Below are positions 1-16,000 of a DNA stretch of 64,000 nucleotides, piece by piece (position 1 is the first letter of the stretch; each line of letters opens with the position of its first letter). The stretch is from Pleodorina starrii (taxonomy: Eukaryota; Chlorophyta; Chlorophyceae; Chlamydomonadales; Volvocaceae): NCBI GenBank assembly GCA_030267565.1, contig BRXU01000016.1, positions 1,630,501 through 1,694,500 of the forward strand. Direction: 5' to 3'. Below the pieces are notes generated by a model. That model searched no databases. It was not told the origin of the DNA and saw only the letters and a list, made by a program, of their open reading frames with translations. The position numbers and the translations under genes were made by a program.

Positions 1-363
1 TTCGTGGATACCCAACCCCGCCCGGTCAATCGCGGCGGCACGCCGGGACGGTCACAAATTAAGGTATGTATCTCGCGGAATTGTGTGGCCCGGCGTGACA
101 GTTCGACCGCGGCTGGTGTCGGAACACTGTGTGTTTGGAAGTTGGACCAGGGACTTAAGTGACCGCCACCAGCGCAACAAACCCACGTTAAAATGTGTAT
201 CTAGGAAGCTGTTCACATAATACGACCCAAGTCGCCTCCGAGCAAGTCCGACCCGGTATCCCCACCCTCGCCGCCATCCGGGGGACGTCGGAGCCGGTAC
301 CCCGCCTAGCCCCTTATCCTTAACCCATCTCCTCACACACACCTCCCCCATGCCGCCCGCCAG

Positions 364-2911
364 TCCCAAGACCCTCGATGGCCACACGGCGGCGGGGAGC
401 AGCTGACGGAGCGGCGCGCGTGGAGCCTCCTGGCGGCGGCACTGGTGCTGCTCCTCGGGGGCGCGTACCTGGTGCGCGGCAACCACTACGCTCACCTCCA
501 TCGCCAAATCCAGGATGCCTACGCCCAATGTGCGTAGGAACACGCCGTTCCTTACATGGAGCGGTCGGACCGGTTACTGGCGTGTTGCGGGAGTCCGTGG
601 GGGGCGTGTAGCGAGGCCCGTCCATCGATATTGGCGACCGGCGTGGTGCTCGTCGTAAGTCGGAGACCGCTGGGCTGTTGTGAGCCCAGCCCAGCGCCCG
701 GCCCGGCCTTTAAGTTACGTTTCTTCACTTGATTTGCCACCGGGCGTTGCTGCCTGCTCGCGCGGTCTGCGGTGGTCCCTGCCTCCTTTTCTCCCTCCCT
801 CCTCCTTCCAGACATGCAGGACTGGGAGCGGGAGGTGCGGGCTGCCTTCGCCGCCACCAGCTGGGAGCTTCACGTGCAGGGCCGCGACCAGCCGCTGCCG
901 TTGAAGCTGCGGTCCATGCCGGCCAAGCGCGCGCTGGCTCCGAAACCAACCGCCGCCTCCTCTACGTCCACCTCCACCTCGACCGCCACATCCCCTGCCA
1001 CCTCTGGGGAGGGCATCTTAGATGATGACAGCCAGGACGCACCCAGCGACGGCTCCGAAGCCACTGGCACCGAGGAGCGGGAGCGGGAGCAGCAGGGGCA
1101 GCCGCGACGGCGGCGGCGAGCTGCCGCGCGCCCCACGCCGCTGCTTGAGTTTCGGCTGGAGGGGCTGATGGAGGCACTGCACCCGGCGCATGTGCCGCCG
1201 GCGGACCGGCACACGGCGGGCCACAGCCGGCTGTGGAGACCCGTGGTTCCGGAGCTGCGGCGGCCGGTGGCCATGTGGCTGCGCGCCAACGACACGCGCA
1301 CGGGCGCGGTGTCGGTGGTGGAGCTGGGGGCGGTGGCGTTTGTGCGTGAAACCACCGTGCCGGCAGGTGCGGGCCCGGGCGCGAGGGTGAGGCGGGGCGG
1401 GGCGCAGTGGCCGTGTACCGGTCCTGAGATCACTGTCGCACTACAAGCCTTAGACAGGGCCAAGAAGCCTACAGACCCGCACTGTGACGTTACTTCCGTA
1501 CATCACGTCACTTGCATGGCCAGCTGCTGGCCCGTTGGCTCTGCCCTTCTAGGGTCTGGAGCCCACACTAACAGTCACACACGTCACCTCACGCGATTCT
1601 TCCCTCGCAGGCGGCCAGGGCCGCTGCGTGCACGAGGAGAGCGGCGTGTGGCAGCAGGACGGCACCTGCTCCGTGCACGAGTACCTGTGGGGCCTGTGCG
1701 TCAAGGTGTCGCGGGGGGGCGGTGCCGGAGGCAGCGCGGCGGCGGCCTTCGTGGCGGACAATTCCACGGGCGGCGGCCCCGGCTGCGGGCCGGAGTGGCG
1801 CTGGCAGCTGGGCCAGTGGCGGCGGCTGGACGAGCGGCGCCACAGCGTGCACGGCCGGATGTACCTGCCCAACTCGGCGCGCAACTCCACGATCGTGACC
1901 GTCAGGTGCGGCTTGCGACTCTAGGGAGGCTCTGGGGGCAGCGGAGCTGGGGCCGAAAACGATGTTGCGGCGCCTTGCCCCTGCTTGGGCGGCTGGCGCG
2001 CACCATGGCCGGGCCGGGCAACGACGCCCTCGCGCCGTCGTCGGTCTGGCGTGGCGCGGATGCGCGCCAATCACCTGGACATTCCCTCATTCGCTCCGAC
2101 CCCAACCCCGCCCTGGTCAGGCACGCCCGCGACCCCGACATTCTGGAGAGTGACCTGGTGCGGAGGCTGGCACCCAACGTGGAGCAGCAGATCCTGATGC
2201 ACGCAGTGGGTGAGTGGGGGCGGATGGGGGGTGAGGACACCGGGGAAAGCCAGCGAGGGGCGATGACGGTAAGCGTGCAACGCGCGGGCAACGCCGCAAC
2301 GCGAAGCCGAAGACTGGGCGAAGCCAGTGGCTGCTACGGTGTGAGGAGGTCGGGTGGTAGCGACATATGCGCAGGATGGAGGCGCTTGGCTCCCGGCGCC
2401 TGGGGCGGTGCTTTGCCTCTCCAGGAAGTTTAATCTTTTTTCCTAACCGCCACCCTGGTGGTGGAGGGGGGCCTCACCACGGCTGCGCTTGGCAGCCGCG
2501 CGGCGCACGTGCCCGCTTAGGACCGCGGTATACGGCTGTATGCCGAGCCATGCCGGAGCCATCGCTAGCCCTGTGATAACGATTGACTTTTCAGTGTCAG
2601 GAAGGAACGCCAAGGTCAGGGAGCATCTTTCCTTTCGACGTCAACTTGCTTGTGGCTGGGCCCGCTGTGGCGCTGCGTGCTTGGCTGCAGGCCTGGCGAT
2701 GTGCTTCTTGGGGCTGGTGCTGCTGCTGTCGGTCGGGGCGTTCGCGGCGCCCGCGCTGGCGCGCCGGGCGGCGGCCACCTGGGGCGCGCTGCGCGGCCGA
2801 CGGCCCAAGCGGCCCCGCCGCGGGCGAGAGGACGGCGACTGCTTTGGCTTGGGCGGCAGTGCCGCGGGGACGGACGCAGGGGCGAGGACAAGGCGCAATG
2901 ACGCGCCGTGA
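364..2911 (+). CDS. two-pass membrane protein with Cys-containing lumenal/extracellular domain, 5' end unresolved
   Basis: Exons chain in frame at (364)-529, 812-1366, 1611-1905, 2121-2209 and 2691-2911 (stop TGA), all GT-AG. The first exon encodes a hydrophobic segment (SLLAAALVLLLGGAYLV) near the N terminus. The last exon encodes a second one (LAMCFLGLVLLLSVGAF) followed by a basic tail (RGRRPKRPRRGR). Between them lie about 300 residues with a Ser/Thr-rich acidic stretch, then a conserved-looking block with spaced cysteines (GRCVHEE, GTCSVHEYLWGLCVKV, GPGC) and several N-glycosylation sequons, ending in VRHARDPDILES. This suggests a type of two-pass endomembrane or surface protein with a large lumenal loop. 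No in-frame ATG lies between the stop at 307 and the first membrane segment, so the start is upstream: a good donor (AAG/GTATGT) near 72 suggests an earlier exon, and the first exon's left edge (acceptor cag at 361-363) is a guess. I do not recognise the family. Confidence 0.6.
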
Positions 2912-3172
2912 CGGCTTTTTTTCGAAGCGGATGAGGGCCCTTGGTGGCATGTTGCCATGATTGCGGGTTTCGGGGCTTCTGGGACCGCACGGCCGCTTCT
3001 CGCGGTCGTCTGGACGACGACTAGAGGAAGGCCACGCGGCAATCGACCCCCACCCATCCCACCCACCCGGCCTCGTTATTTCATTCATTCCTTCATTCTT
3101 GGGAGGCCCGGTGCCCAGGTGCGTGACTGTACGATAGCCATGACGCGTGACTGTCCGGTAGTACCAGTACTT

Positions 3173-3244
3173 AGGTGTACCGTAACGATTTTGTTATGAA
3201 GCGAAACGAGGTGTACCGTAACGATTTTGTTATGAAGCGAAACG
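3173..3244 (+). repeat. perfect 36-bp tandem duplication
   Basis: Two adjacent identical 36-bp units begin AGGTGTACCGTAACG and end in GAAGCGAAACG. Just upstream, GCGTGACTGT occurs twice (3121 and 3145) with similar flanks, so the area has undergone more than one local duplication. It lies downstream of the membrane-protein gene and has no coding context. Confidence 0.9.
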
Positions 3245-3759
3245 GAAGGTCCGCGGTGCCCCTTGCGTTCCGCTCCGCCCTTGCGGGCCTGTGATCGCCC
3301 GCGTGCCGTGCCGGCGGTGCCTAGGTGTTGCGACCCACTTCGTCCGAGAGCGTCGCACGCTGCGGTAGTCTTGACCTGACCTGACCAGCTCGTCAGGCCT
3401 GATCAGGCAATGCACCGATTCCGCGATGTACTCCTGCCCCTCTCCTGCACATCCCCTCGCTTTCTTCGCTGCGGTTCGTATTTGCATCTTTGCAATCCCA
3501 TACACCATCGCCATGGGTCGCCAGCTTGCTTACAAGTTGTCGCGCACGCGCACGCCAATGCTGTTCGACGACACTGTGCCGGGCGCCTAAGGAGCTGCAT
3601 CCCACATCTCTGCGGAAACAGTATTACTACCGGTAGCCGTAAGAGTCGGCGCTCTGATCATATGGCGTCATATCGAGCGGAGGCCTTCGCGGCCGCGCCC
3701 CTTTTTCCCTTTTCGACGGCTGCTCAGCACGCCTTAGCACGCCAACCTCATTACCGCGG

Positions 3760-3764
3760 TTACA
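3760..3764 (-). promoter_or_regulatory. probable polyadenylation signal of the reductoisomerase gene
   Basis: TGTAA on the minus strand, the usual green-algal nuclear poly(A) signal, lies about 620 nt downstream of the stop codon. I see no closer copy. It is assigned by position and motif only. Confidence 0.4.
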
Positions 3765-4384
3765 AGACGGGGGCCCCAGGCAAGGGGAGGCAGATCCAGG
3801 CCAAAATTCTCCCGGCCCCACGCCGGCCGCCAGCACACTACAGATGCTACAAGGCGCACCACAGCTGCGCTTCACCAAACCTCATAGCTGCCGCTACTCG
3901 GCCACGTCCCACTTTGCGAATTGCAGACGTCAGATGACGCCACGCCGCAGTCTACACGCATCACCAGAAGGCCGCCGCCACCCCAACACACACGCACACA
4001 AACACCCGGCGTTCTCGACTCGGGCCACGTAGCCCCAACGGGAATTGGCTGGCGGCCGGCCGCGCCCGCCGCTCTTGAGCACTTCATCGGCGGCCGCGCC
4101 ACACCCAACCTGCCGACGCCAGGCCCCGACGGTGCCACCGCCCTCTCCCCGGCGGCATCCTGGCACGCCGCCCACGCACGCACACGAGAGTACACACATG
4201 CGTGCAGACACGAGGCGAGGCGACGAAACGATGCGCGCGCGCCGCACGTAGCGCCCTTGGTTCCGACCGAGAGGGACCCGTGCTGCTGCTGCTGCTGCCG
4301 CTGCTGCCCGCATATTCCGATGTCCGCAGTGAAGCCGTCGGATCGCATCGAGGGAGGCCGAGTCAAGAGCCCATTCCGGCCGCT

Positions 4385-8948
<4,564 letters not shown>

Positions 8949-10123
8949 CTACACCGTCTTCACCGTGTCCTTTGCAGGCGCCCTGCAACCAGGGCTTACC
9001 ATATGGCACAGACACGGCCAGTTCGCCAGTAAGATTTTCGCACGCATCATTGGCAACAGGGAGTCCAAATCATTGGAGATAGGCCAATCAGCGAGAATTT
9101 TCATGTTTCGCCCCGGGACGCAGCGGTCTGCGAGCCCTGTCAGCGATGTGGCCAGTTCATGCACGTTGCCACACACGTTACCCGGCCGGTGCTGTCGTTC
9201 ACCGGATGTGGGCTAACTGGTGCATTTGGGTGAAGCTCCTCTGTCCCTGGAAACGAGACCACCTCCCGCGCAGTCAACGGGCGTGCCCGGTGGCTCCGAC
9301 CGGGCGTGCTTCTTTGTTAAATGGGCCAACCATCTGCACTTCCCACTCACGCCCGATATGGCTTCGGCTCTCGGAGATTCGGACGTCTGTTTCCATGCCA
9401 AACCCTGTAACGTGCGCGTCCAAGGTGCGGTAGGTGTGCATGTCGACAGACACCGGTTCGCGAGCCTATGCCCGGCGCGCCCGAACCCGCCGCGAACCGA
9501 ACGCCGCCTGTCCTGCTGGATGGTCTACGTGACATCCGCTGAGGGTGCTTCGGTGTACTACGGCGGCGGCCGGCGGATGGGCGCGTCGTGCACGAGGAGC
9601 GGCAGCGGCCGTCGAGCGGGGTGGCGCAGCCGCAGGCCAGAAGCCGGACGTACTGCCCGTACATGTGCCAGACGTTTCGATGAGCCACAGAGCCAGCGCT
9701 TCCGCCAGCTTTCCGCCGGTCTACTGGCGGGGGCACGACCATCTGGGTCCAGAGATAGTCGGAGGGCGGATGAGGATGCGATGAAGAAGCAGCGACCCTG
9801 CCTTTCGGCCGTTTCGTTGCCGTTTTGCGGTGGACCCAAAAGGATCACCTACCGGTGCATCCGCCTGCTGTGCCGGTCGGGCGAGCGCAGGGCCGCCGGT
9901 TGCGCGATGGCCGATGGTCGGAACGCGCAGGGCCCTGGCAGGGCAAAAGATCTTTAAAAATTTCATCGCAGGAAGTTACGATCGCAGGAAGTGAACCTGC
10001 TTCATGTTCACACTAGGCTGCAAACAGTCATGCATTGTTTCTGTCGTGCGAGTGTTTCTTGACCAAGCGAAGCGTAAAAGTCCTAAGATTTTCTGCGGAT
10101 TCGGGGCTCTTCGGAGTGCCGTG

Positions 10124-10159
10124 GCACGTCGCGGCCGTACTGTGTACGGCCGCACGTGG
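10124..10159. repeat. strong hairpin (inverted repeat)
   Basis: GCGGCCGTAC, a 3-nt loop TGT, then GTACGGCCGC form a perfect 10-bp stem at 10131-10153. Five more pairs (GCACGT side against ACGTG) follow after one bulged base. It is not in a recognised gene. Confidence 0.85.
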
Positions 10160-11885
10160 CTCTTGCGTCGCGGCAAGCCGCAGAGCTGGTTGATTTGAGT
10201 TTGCGTAGCTACGACAGAGTGCTGCCTTGAAGGGTTGGTCCGCAGACCCGTACAAATCGCTCCGGGGTAGGGTGTCCTCACCCGGCCCTACCCACTCACA
10301 ACGGCGACCTGTCCCTTCCTTGCAGATGCTCCTTCGTAACGAAGACTAAGCACGAAAGCGCGCAGTGCACAATTCGACTTCCTCTGCGAAACCGGGAGTA
10401 CGTGTGCTCGCGTGTTGCGACAGATGCTCTGGTGCAGTTATGTGACGTTAAGGCCGCGCTGAAGTTCACGCCGCCGCTAAGCCTTCAAAACGCCGTTGCT
10501 GCCGCAGCTCAGCCCAAACAGGCTACGGCGGCACTCAACTTGGGGCAGTGGGGTGGCGCACTCGCGGGAGTGGGCTTTTCGGGGGCAAACCCAGTCGCCG
10601 TCACCATCGGTACCTAACGAGCGAACCCGGGTGTCCGCACGCCAAGTGCAGTGCGAGCAGTGCGAGCCACCGCCGTATTTGCATGACCGCCGCGCCTCGC
10701 GCATATCACAGATCAGATTTCACGGAAAGGGTCTGATGGAGGGGGGAGGTGCGTCCATCCCGGAACGATTGCACACTGTCGACGGCTTGCACGTGCGAAG
10801 GGCAGGTGGTCGTTGAAGGTCGGTCGGTTGGGGTTCGCTCGTGCTGCGCTTCAGCCTAGTGACCGTTGCAGCCCGTAGACTGCCGTAGGTAAAATGTGGC
10901 CAGGAATACTATTTCTCATCACTCACATAGGTCTTGCATCGGCGGCGGAAAATAATTTCGGTCAGTATTTGCGACATAGCCACTTGTACAATGATGGCGC
11001 TTTGGTGATCACACAGTCTCTGCATGAATTATAATGAGCTTTATTTTGGCAACTTTTTGGAATGGAAGGGCTTACGGGTTATGCGGCAAGCCTGGCCCTG
11101 CCTGGCGGTCTCAGCCGTCCGTGCCCCTTCGCGGGCCTGAGCGCAGGCAGCAGCGCAGGATATACACACGTGCCATATTGCAAGCACATATGTTCTATAA
11201 TATCTGGCCGACTTCAAAATCGATTAAACCAGCCTGTAAGCCCAGGGCGTGGAGAACACGGCAGCGGTTTCCCCAGGTTGCCCGGGGGTCCGCAGCCATT
11301 GAGCTGGCTATTCGTCTACGACAGATTTATGATACGGCGAGCATTGGGATTCAAAATACCGCATGGCAAAACTGAATTGGCAAGCCGTTACCGCGATGCT
11401 CTCCGATGAGGTCCGTTGCGCCGCAGCGTCGAGTCCCGCGGGGCTATCGTCTACTAGTCGACAACCCCAAAGCCCCACGAATTGGTAGCAAAGCGGAAAG
11501 ATCGGTCATGTTAGTATGGCGGTACGGGAAACATGCCCCTCTCCATACAGGGTTGCCATGCACCGGGTTGCGCGACCAAAGCCGGAATCGCCTGAAATCA
11601 GCCTCCGAGATGGTGCTCATCTGATGCTCCATGGCACAGCGTTTACGGTTCAAACTGTCTGTAATGTCTGTGTTACGCTGATTCTTTGCACGTTATCTCT
11701 TTCCTCGCAGGTGTTCTCATGCTTACAACCGGTTGGGCTTCAGAGCTTCGTCTTCAGCAGGCACTTATCGTTGGGGTTCGATGCCGCTTTGCTAGGAGCC
11801 TAGCAAAAGATTGCCAATGCTATGTGCTTGGTGTCGTCCCTTTGGCTACCCTTTGGTCTCTGTCGGCGACCTCTGACGTCCACTC

Positions 11886-11910
11886 CAGCCGGACACATCG
11901 CGTCCGGCTG
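11886..11910. repeat. hairpin with 9-bp perfect stem
   Basis: CAGCCGGAC at 11886-11894 pairs with GTCCGGCTG at 11902-11910 around a 7-nt loop. An AT-rich patch with the quasi-palindrome TTGTCA/TGACAA (11931-11948) follows. Confidence 0.85.
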
Positions 11911-12093
11911 AACATTCTGAGTGTTTATATTTGTCAAAATTATGACAATGGTAAAATATTTACTATATTTTGACTTATTTTGGAATATTAATTATCGTGC
12001 CTGTGTTCTACAGGTGTATGCACACGTAGCTGCAACTGGCTCTGGAGTCCCTGCGCACGCAATACCTAATGCCTTCAGCAATTGCTTAAATTT

Positions 12094-12121
12094 TGTCTTG
12101 TGTCAAAAATATCACAAGACA
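12094..12121. repeat. hairpin with 9-bp perfect stem
   Basis: TGTCTTGTG at 12094-12102 pairs with CACAAGACA at 12113-12121 around a 10-nt A/T-rich loop. It is one of the strong hairpins in the gene-poor stretch. Confidence 0.85.
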
Positions 12122-13026
12122 CAAGTCCATGTGCGGCGTGCTTTGAAAGCAACGGGCTAATTAGTTTCGACCGACGCAATCGCGGCAACCGGGTGCAACT
12201 TAGCATGAGTGAAATTAGAAGCTATTGGATTGGAGACAGAATTATGTGTTTGCGGGCCGTCCCCGAGCCCGTCGGCACCGACCAAAGTGCCACCGATTGC
12301 CTCCGGGGCCTGTTACCCGTACCGACCAGGATGACTGAAAACAAGCACAGGCCCTGCGGGCTGCTATTGTACATAAATCACTTCAAGCCTATGAATGCGT
12401 TGTGCGATATCGGAAATCTACACGTCGTATAGCTTCACAGACTGAAAGCCACGGTCACTCTACCACCAACACTCTCGCAGTATAGCCGAGCCAATAGGTG
12501 AAAATCCTGATATTCCTTGATCTCGTTGCAAACGCAGCAGAACGGTGTCAGGACCTATTAGCAGCCTCAACGCCGTCCAAGCGCCAAAGTGTACCAGTAG
12601 TACTGGAACAGGTCGTGGTAAGCACTAAGCCAAGATGGCGACCTATACTTGATTATGAGCAACTCTGGAGACTCGCAGTCCATGGCTAACACGGGGACCC
12701 GATGAGGTCCCGATCGTCGCTACCAGGAAAGCCAGTTCTGCCCCGGCTTCCCCTACGTGGCTTGCAGGCCATTTCCAGGATAAAAGAATTCGGTCTTGTA
12801 ATACCAGCCTCGTGCATTTTTCTTGCTTTAGGTAAGTTGAATGCTGCACTTGAGCTTGCTCGCGTTGATTCCCTTCATCGGCAAACCGCCATTAATATTT
12901 AGGTCAAATTTTTGGGCGTCGCGCAGGTGCCTGCCGAGCTATGCTGCCAACGCTTCTTGAACCTTGACCGCCGGGCCCGCTCTACACTGAGCGCCAAAGT
13001 GTTCAACTAATATCAACTTATTCCAG

Positions 13027-16000
13027 ATGGATATTGTTTTAAGACGTTGCAGTCCTCCGACAAAGCAGCCGGCACAACGCGGCCGGGGCAATACTCTCGC
13101 CATGGCCGAGACGTCATCGCGCTCGGCCGAGGCGGCCCTGGAGCCGGACGCCAGCCCCCACGACATGGTCCGAAACGGGGAAGGGTCACAGCAGGGTAAA
13201 GACCATCAGGCTCAGGACCTTCCGCACAGGTCCGGCGAAGCACCCGCATCCGGCTCCGGCAAGCAGCGACAGCTGGCGGCAACCGATCCCAAGTGGCCAA
13301 ACCCGAGCGGCGCACGCGAGGGTTCTGCCATTCAGGCGGAGCAGCAGCTGCTGCAGCATCCCGCTGGGGATCAGGACGATGACGTCGATGGCGAGGACCG
13401 GCCTGACGGCAGCCCGGGCAGCCTTGAGTGGCTGCTTCGATACTCGGACCTGCGCAACGTGAGCCGAATACAGCAGGAGCTGCTGAACCAGCAGCAACGC
13501 CAGCAGCAACAACAGCAACAACAACAGCAGCGACAGCAGCAGCAGCACAGGGGGCGAAACGGACTCGGCGCAGAGCAGGAGTCCGGCATCCCTGCCGAAG
13601 CAGCCCCCGTCGGCGGACCGCCGCCCTCCTCATCCTTGCCCGAGCCGCCTGCTGCCGCTCCCGCCCCCGAACAGCAGCAGCAGGGCGGGCCGGCCGGCGG
13701 CGGGCCACAAGACGGGCCGCAGCGCGGGGGCACCAACGGTGCTCTCGGCAAGGAGCCGACGCCGGCACCAGTGCCAGCAGGCAGAACGGCGTTGGGCTCG
13801 CCGCAGCCATTAAAGGTGATCACGCAGCACCAGCCGCAGCTGCTGCGCCAGGCGCGGGCCACCAAAACCCCGTCAATCGGCGCCGAGGCCCGCAAAGCGG
13901 CGACCGCAGGCGTCGGGCCGACGCAGCTGCAGCAGCAGCAGGAGGGCGGCGGGGGGGCAGGCGAGCGGCGCGGGGCGGGCGCCGGGGCCGGCGGCGGCGG
14001 ACGCGCCCGGCTCGCCGGACGGGACAAGGCGGGCGAGCGGCCGCAGGGCGGCGGCGGCGGCGCTGCGGGCACGATCCGCCGCGGCCGCCAGTCTACGGAG
14101 GACGAGCTGCTGTTTGCGGCGAATGCGCTGGAGCTGCTGGCGAACAGCGGACCCGGAGCGACGGGGCCGGCGTCCGGCGCCGGAGGGCTGGGCGCCCCGA
14201 CGGCGTCAGCATCACAGGGTCCTTCAGCAGGTGCGGCGAGTGCTGAGGATGCGAGTGGAGTGGGCTGTTGTGTGTGCGCTTTGCGCATGCTTTGCGTGAG
14301 CTCTGTGGCTTCCGGGGGCACGCGGGTTGCTGAGGGCATGCGTCGGGCGGTATCTGCGTGTCGGGAGAAGTCGTGGTGCGTGGAGCTAGTACGTTGCCCT
14401 GTCCGCCGCATTGTAGACTTTGTAGTACCTCTCCGGGTGCCCCTCCGAAACCAGAAGCATGGGCAGCAGGGCCGCCCTCCATCCAGACCGCGCGGCCGGC
14501 CGGCCGGCCGGCGGGCGCAAAGTACCTCTCGTGCTGCGATGCGCTGCTCTGGTCTCAATTGGCTGCCTGGCGGGTTGCTGGCACGAGGCTTTACTAGGCA
14601 GCACGGCCTCTGGTGTGACCTCATAAATGCTAGGGGCCGCAGGAGGCAGCAGGACGCATGTGAGGTGTGCTATGCCGGCGGTGGCGCCTTCCAGACCCGG
14701 TCTTGCACAGCCCAGGGACCTCACTGCCCAGGGACCACGGGCTGTGGGATCGGGACTTAGGGCACGGGGCGCCGAGCCGGTCGCCGGCTGCGCGCCTGGT
14801 AATGGAGAATTTGGATCTGATCTAATCTGATCTGATGTGGGTCGGCAGCGGCGCCGCAAGGGAGCTCGTCCGGGACGGCCGCCTGGATCGGGCGGTGGAG
14901 TGCGTCCGGAGCGACCCGGCACCGAGACCGGGTCACGCTTCCTGAAGTGCCTCCCTCGGCCAGGTGCTGGCGCCGCTGCCCGTGTAGCCTGGCGCGCCGC
15001 CGCTGCCTTTCATTCAAAGGGAAACGAAGCGGAACCGGTACCCCTATCGGAAGCACCTCACTCTCGATCCTTCGGGTCTGGGAAATCTCACCGCTTTGGC
15101 TTTCGCTATGGACGCACCCGTTCACACCCGTTCGCGACGTGTCGCTGCTCCGCAGGTTTCGGCGGTGGTGCCGGCAGCCGCCGCGACGTAACCACCAGCG
15201 GCCGAGCTGGCGGCGCCGCCGCCGCCGGGGCAGCCGCTCGCGGCGAGCCGTCGGTGTCCGGGAGGGCCGCCGGCGGAAGGGGCCCAATGGGCGGCGGCGG
15301 CGGCAGCGGCCGACGCCGCGGCGGCGGCGGCGGCCGGGGTATGCGGGTTGGCGGCACAGGCCCCCGCATTATCCGGGGGACCGTGCCCGACCCAGATCTT
15401 GACGACGGCGACGAAGGCGGCGGCCGTGCCGCGGCGGGCACCACAGACAGCCCCGGCGGCGACAGCCGCGGCCGGCCGCGCGCAGGCCCTGGCGGCGGCG
15501 TCAGGTACCGCCCCGGCGCGGGCCGGTACGACGGCGAGGAGGGCGGCGGCGGTGGCTCTGGCTCGGACGGCGAGGAGCGCCGCCGCTATGCCATGTACGG
15601 TGCGCCGTACAACGACATGCCGGACGACGAGGCCATGTTTGGGCCGGTGCCGCGGCGGCCGCGCATGTCGGTGATGTGCGCACCGACGCTGTACGAGGAG
15701 ATTGTGGCGACGAACTCGCCGGACCTGCCGGTGCAGGTGCTGCTGCTGTCGTCTGGACAGCTGCAGCGGTTGGTGGAGCGGCAGCAGCAGATGCGCGTGG
15801 CGGCGGACGCGGCGGCGGTGGCCGCGGCTCGGCATCAGCGTCTGCTGCAGAAGCAGGTATCCCACCAGCAGCACCAGCACCAGCACCAGCGAGCGCGGCA
15901 GCTGCAGCAGCAGCAGCAATTTGCCGTGGCGGCAGTGGCGGCGGCGCAGCAGCACCAGGGCGGCGGCGGCGGCGGCGTGCTGCCGTTCGGGTCGGTCGGG

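Larger units (their letters stand above)
2912..4384. other. intergenic region between two convergent genes
   Basis: This 1.47-kb stretch holds the 3' flanks of the membrane-protein gene and of the reductoisomerase gene. I see no coding signal; the open frames are short and unsupported. It contains a tandem duplication at 3173-3244, a probable polyadenylation signal for the minus-strand gene at 3760-3764, a CA-rich patch near 3985-4010 and a CTG run near 4280. Confidence 0.6.

Noticed and set aside
9220..9957. 245-residue plus-strand frame and an overlapping minus-strand frame
   Set aside because: Composition is Arg/Ala/Gly-rich without domains, and both strands are equally open. It could be decayed mobile DNA but cannot be supported as a gene.
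13371..14624. 417-residue open frame on the minus strand
   Set aside because: It is antisense to the AT-hook gene; GC-rich repeats leave all frames open. The sense frame has matching splice phases and the AT-hook.
14231..15155. In-frame continuation of the first AT-hook exon to 14760
   Set aside because: The extension reads through a good GTGCGG donor into sequence without the gene's composition; splicing to 15156 is in phase and restores the Gly-rich frame.
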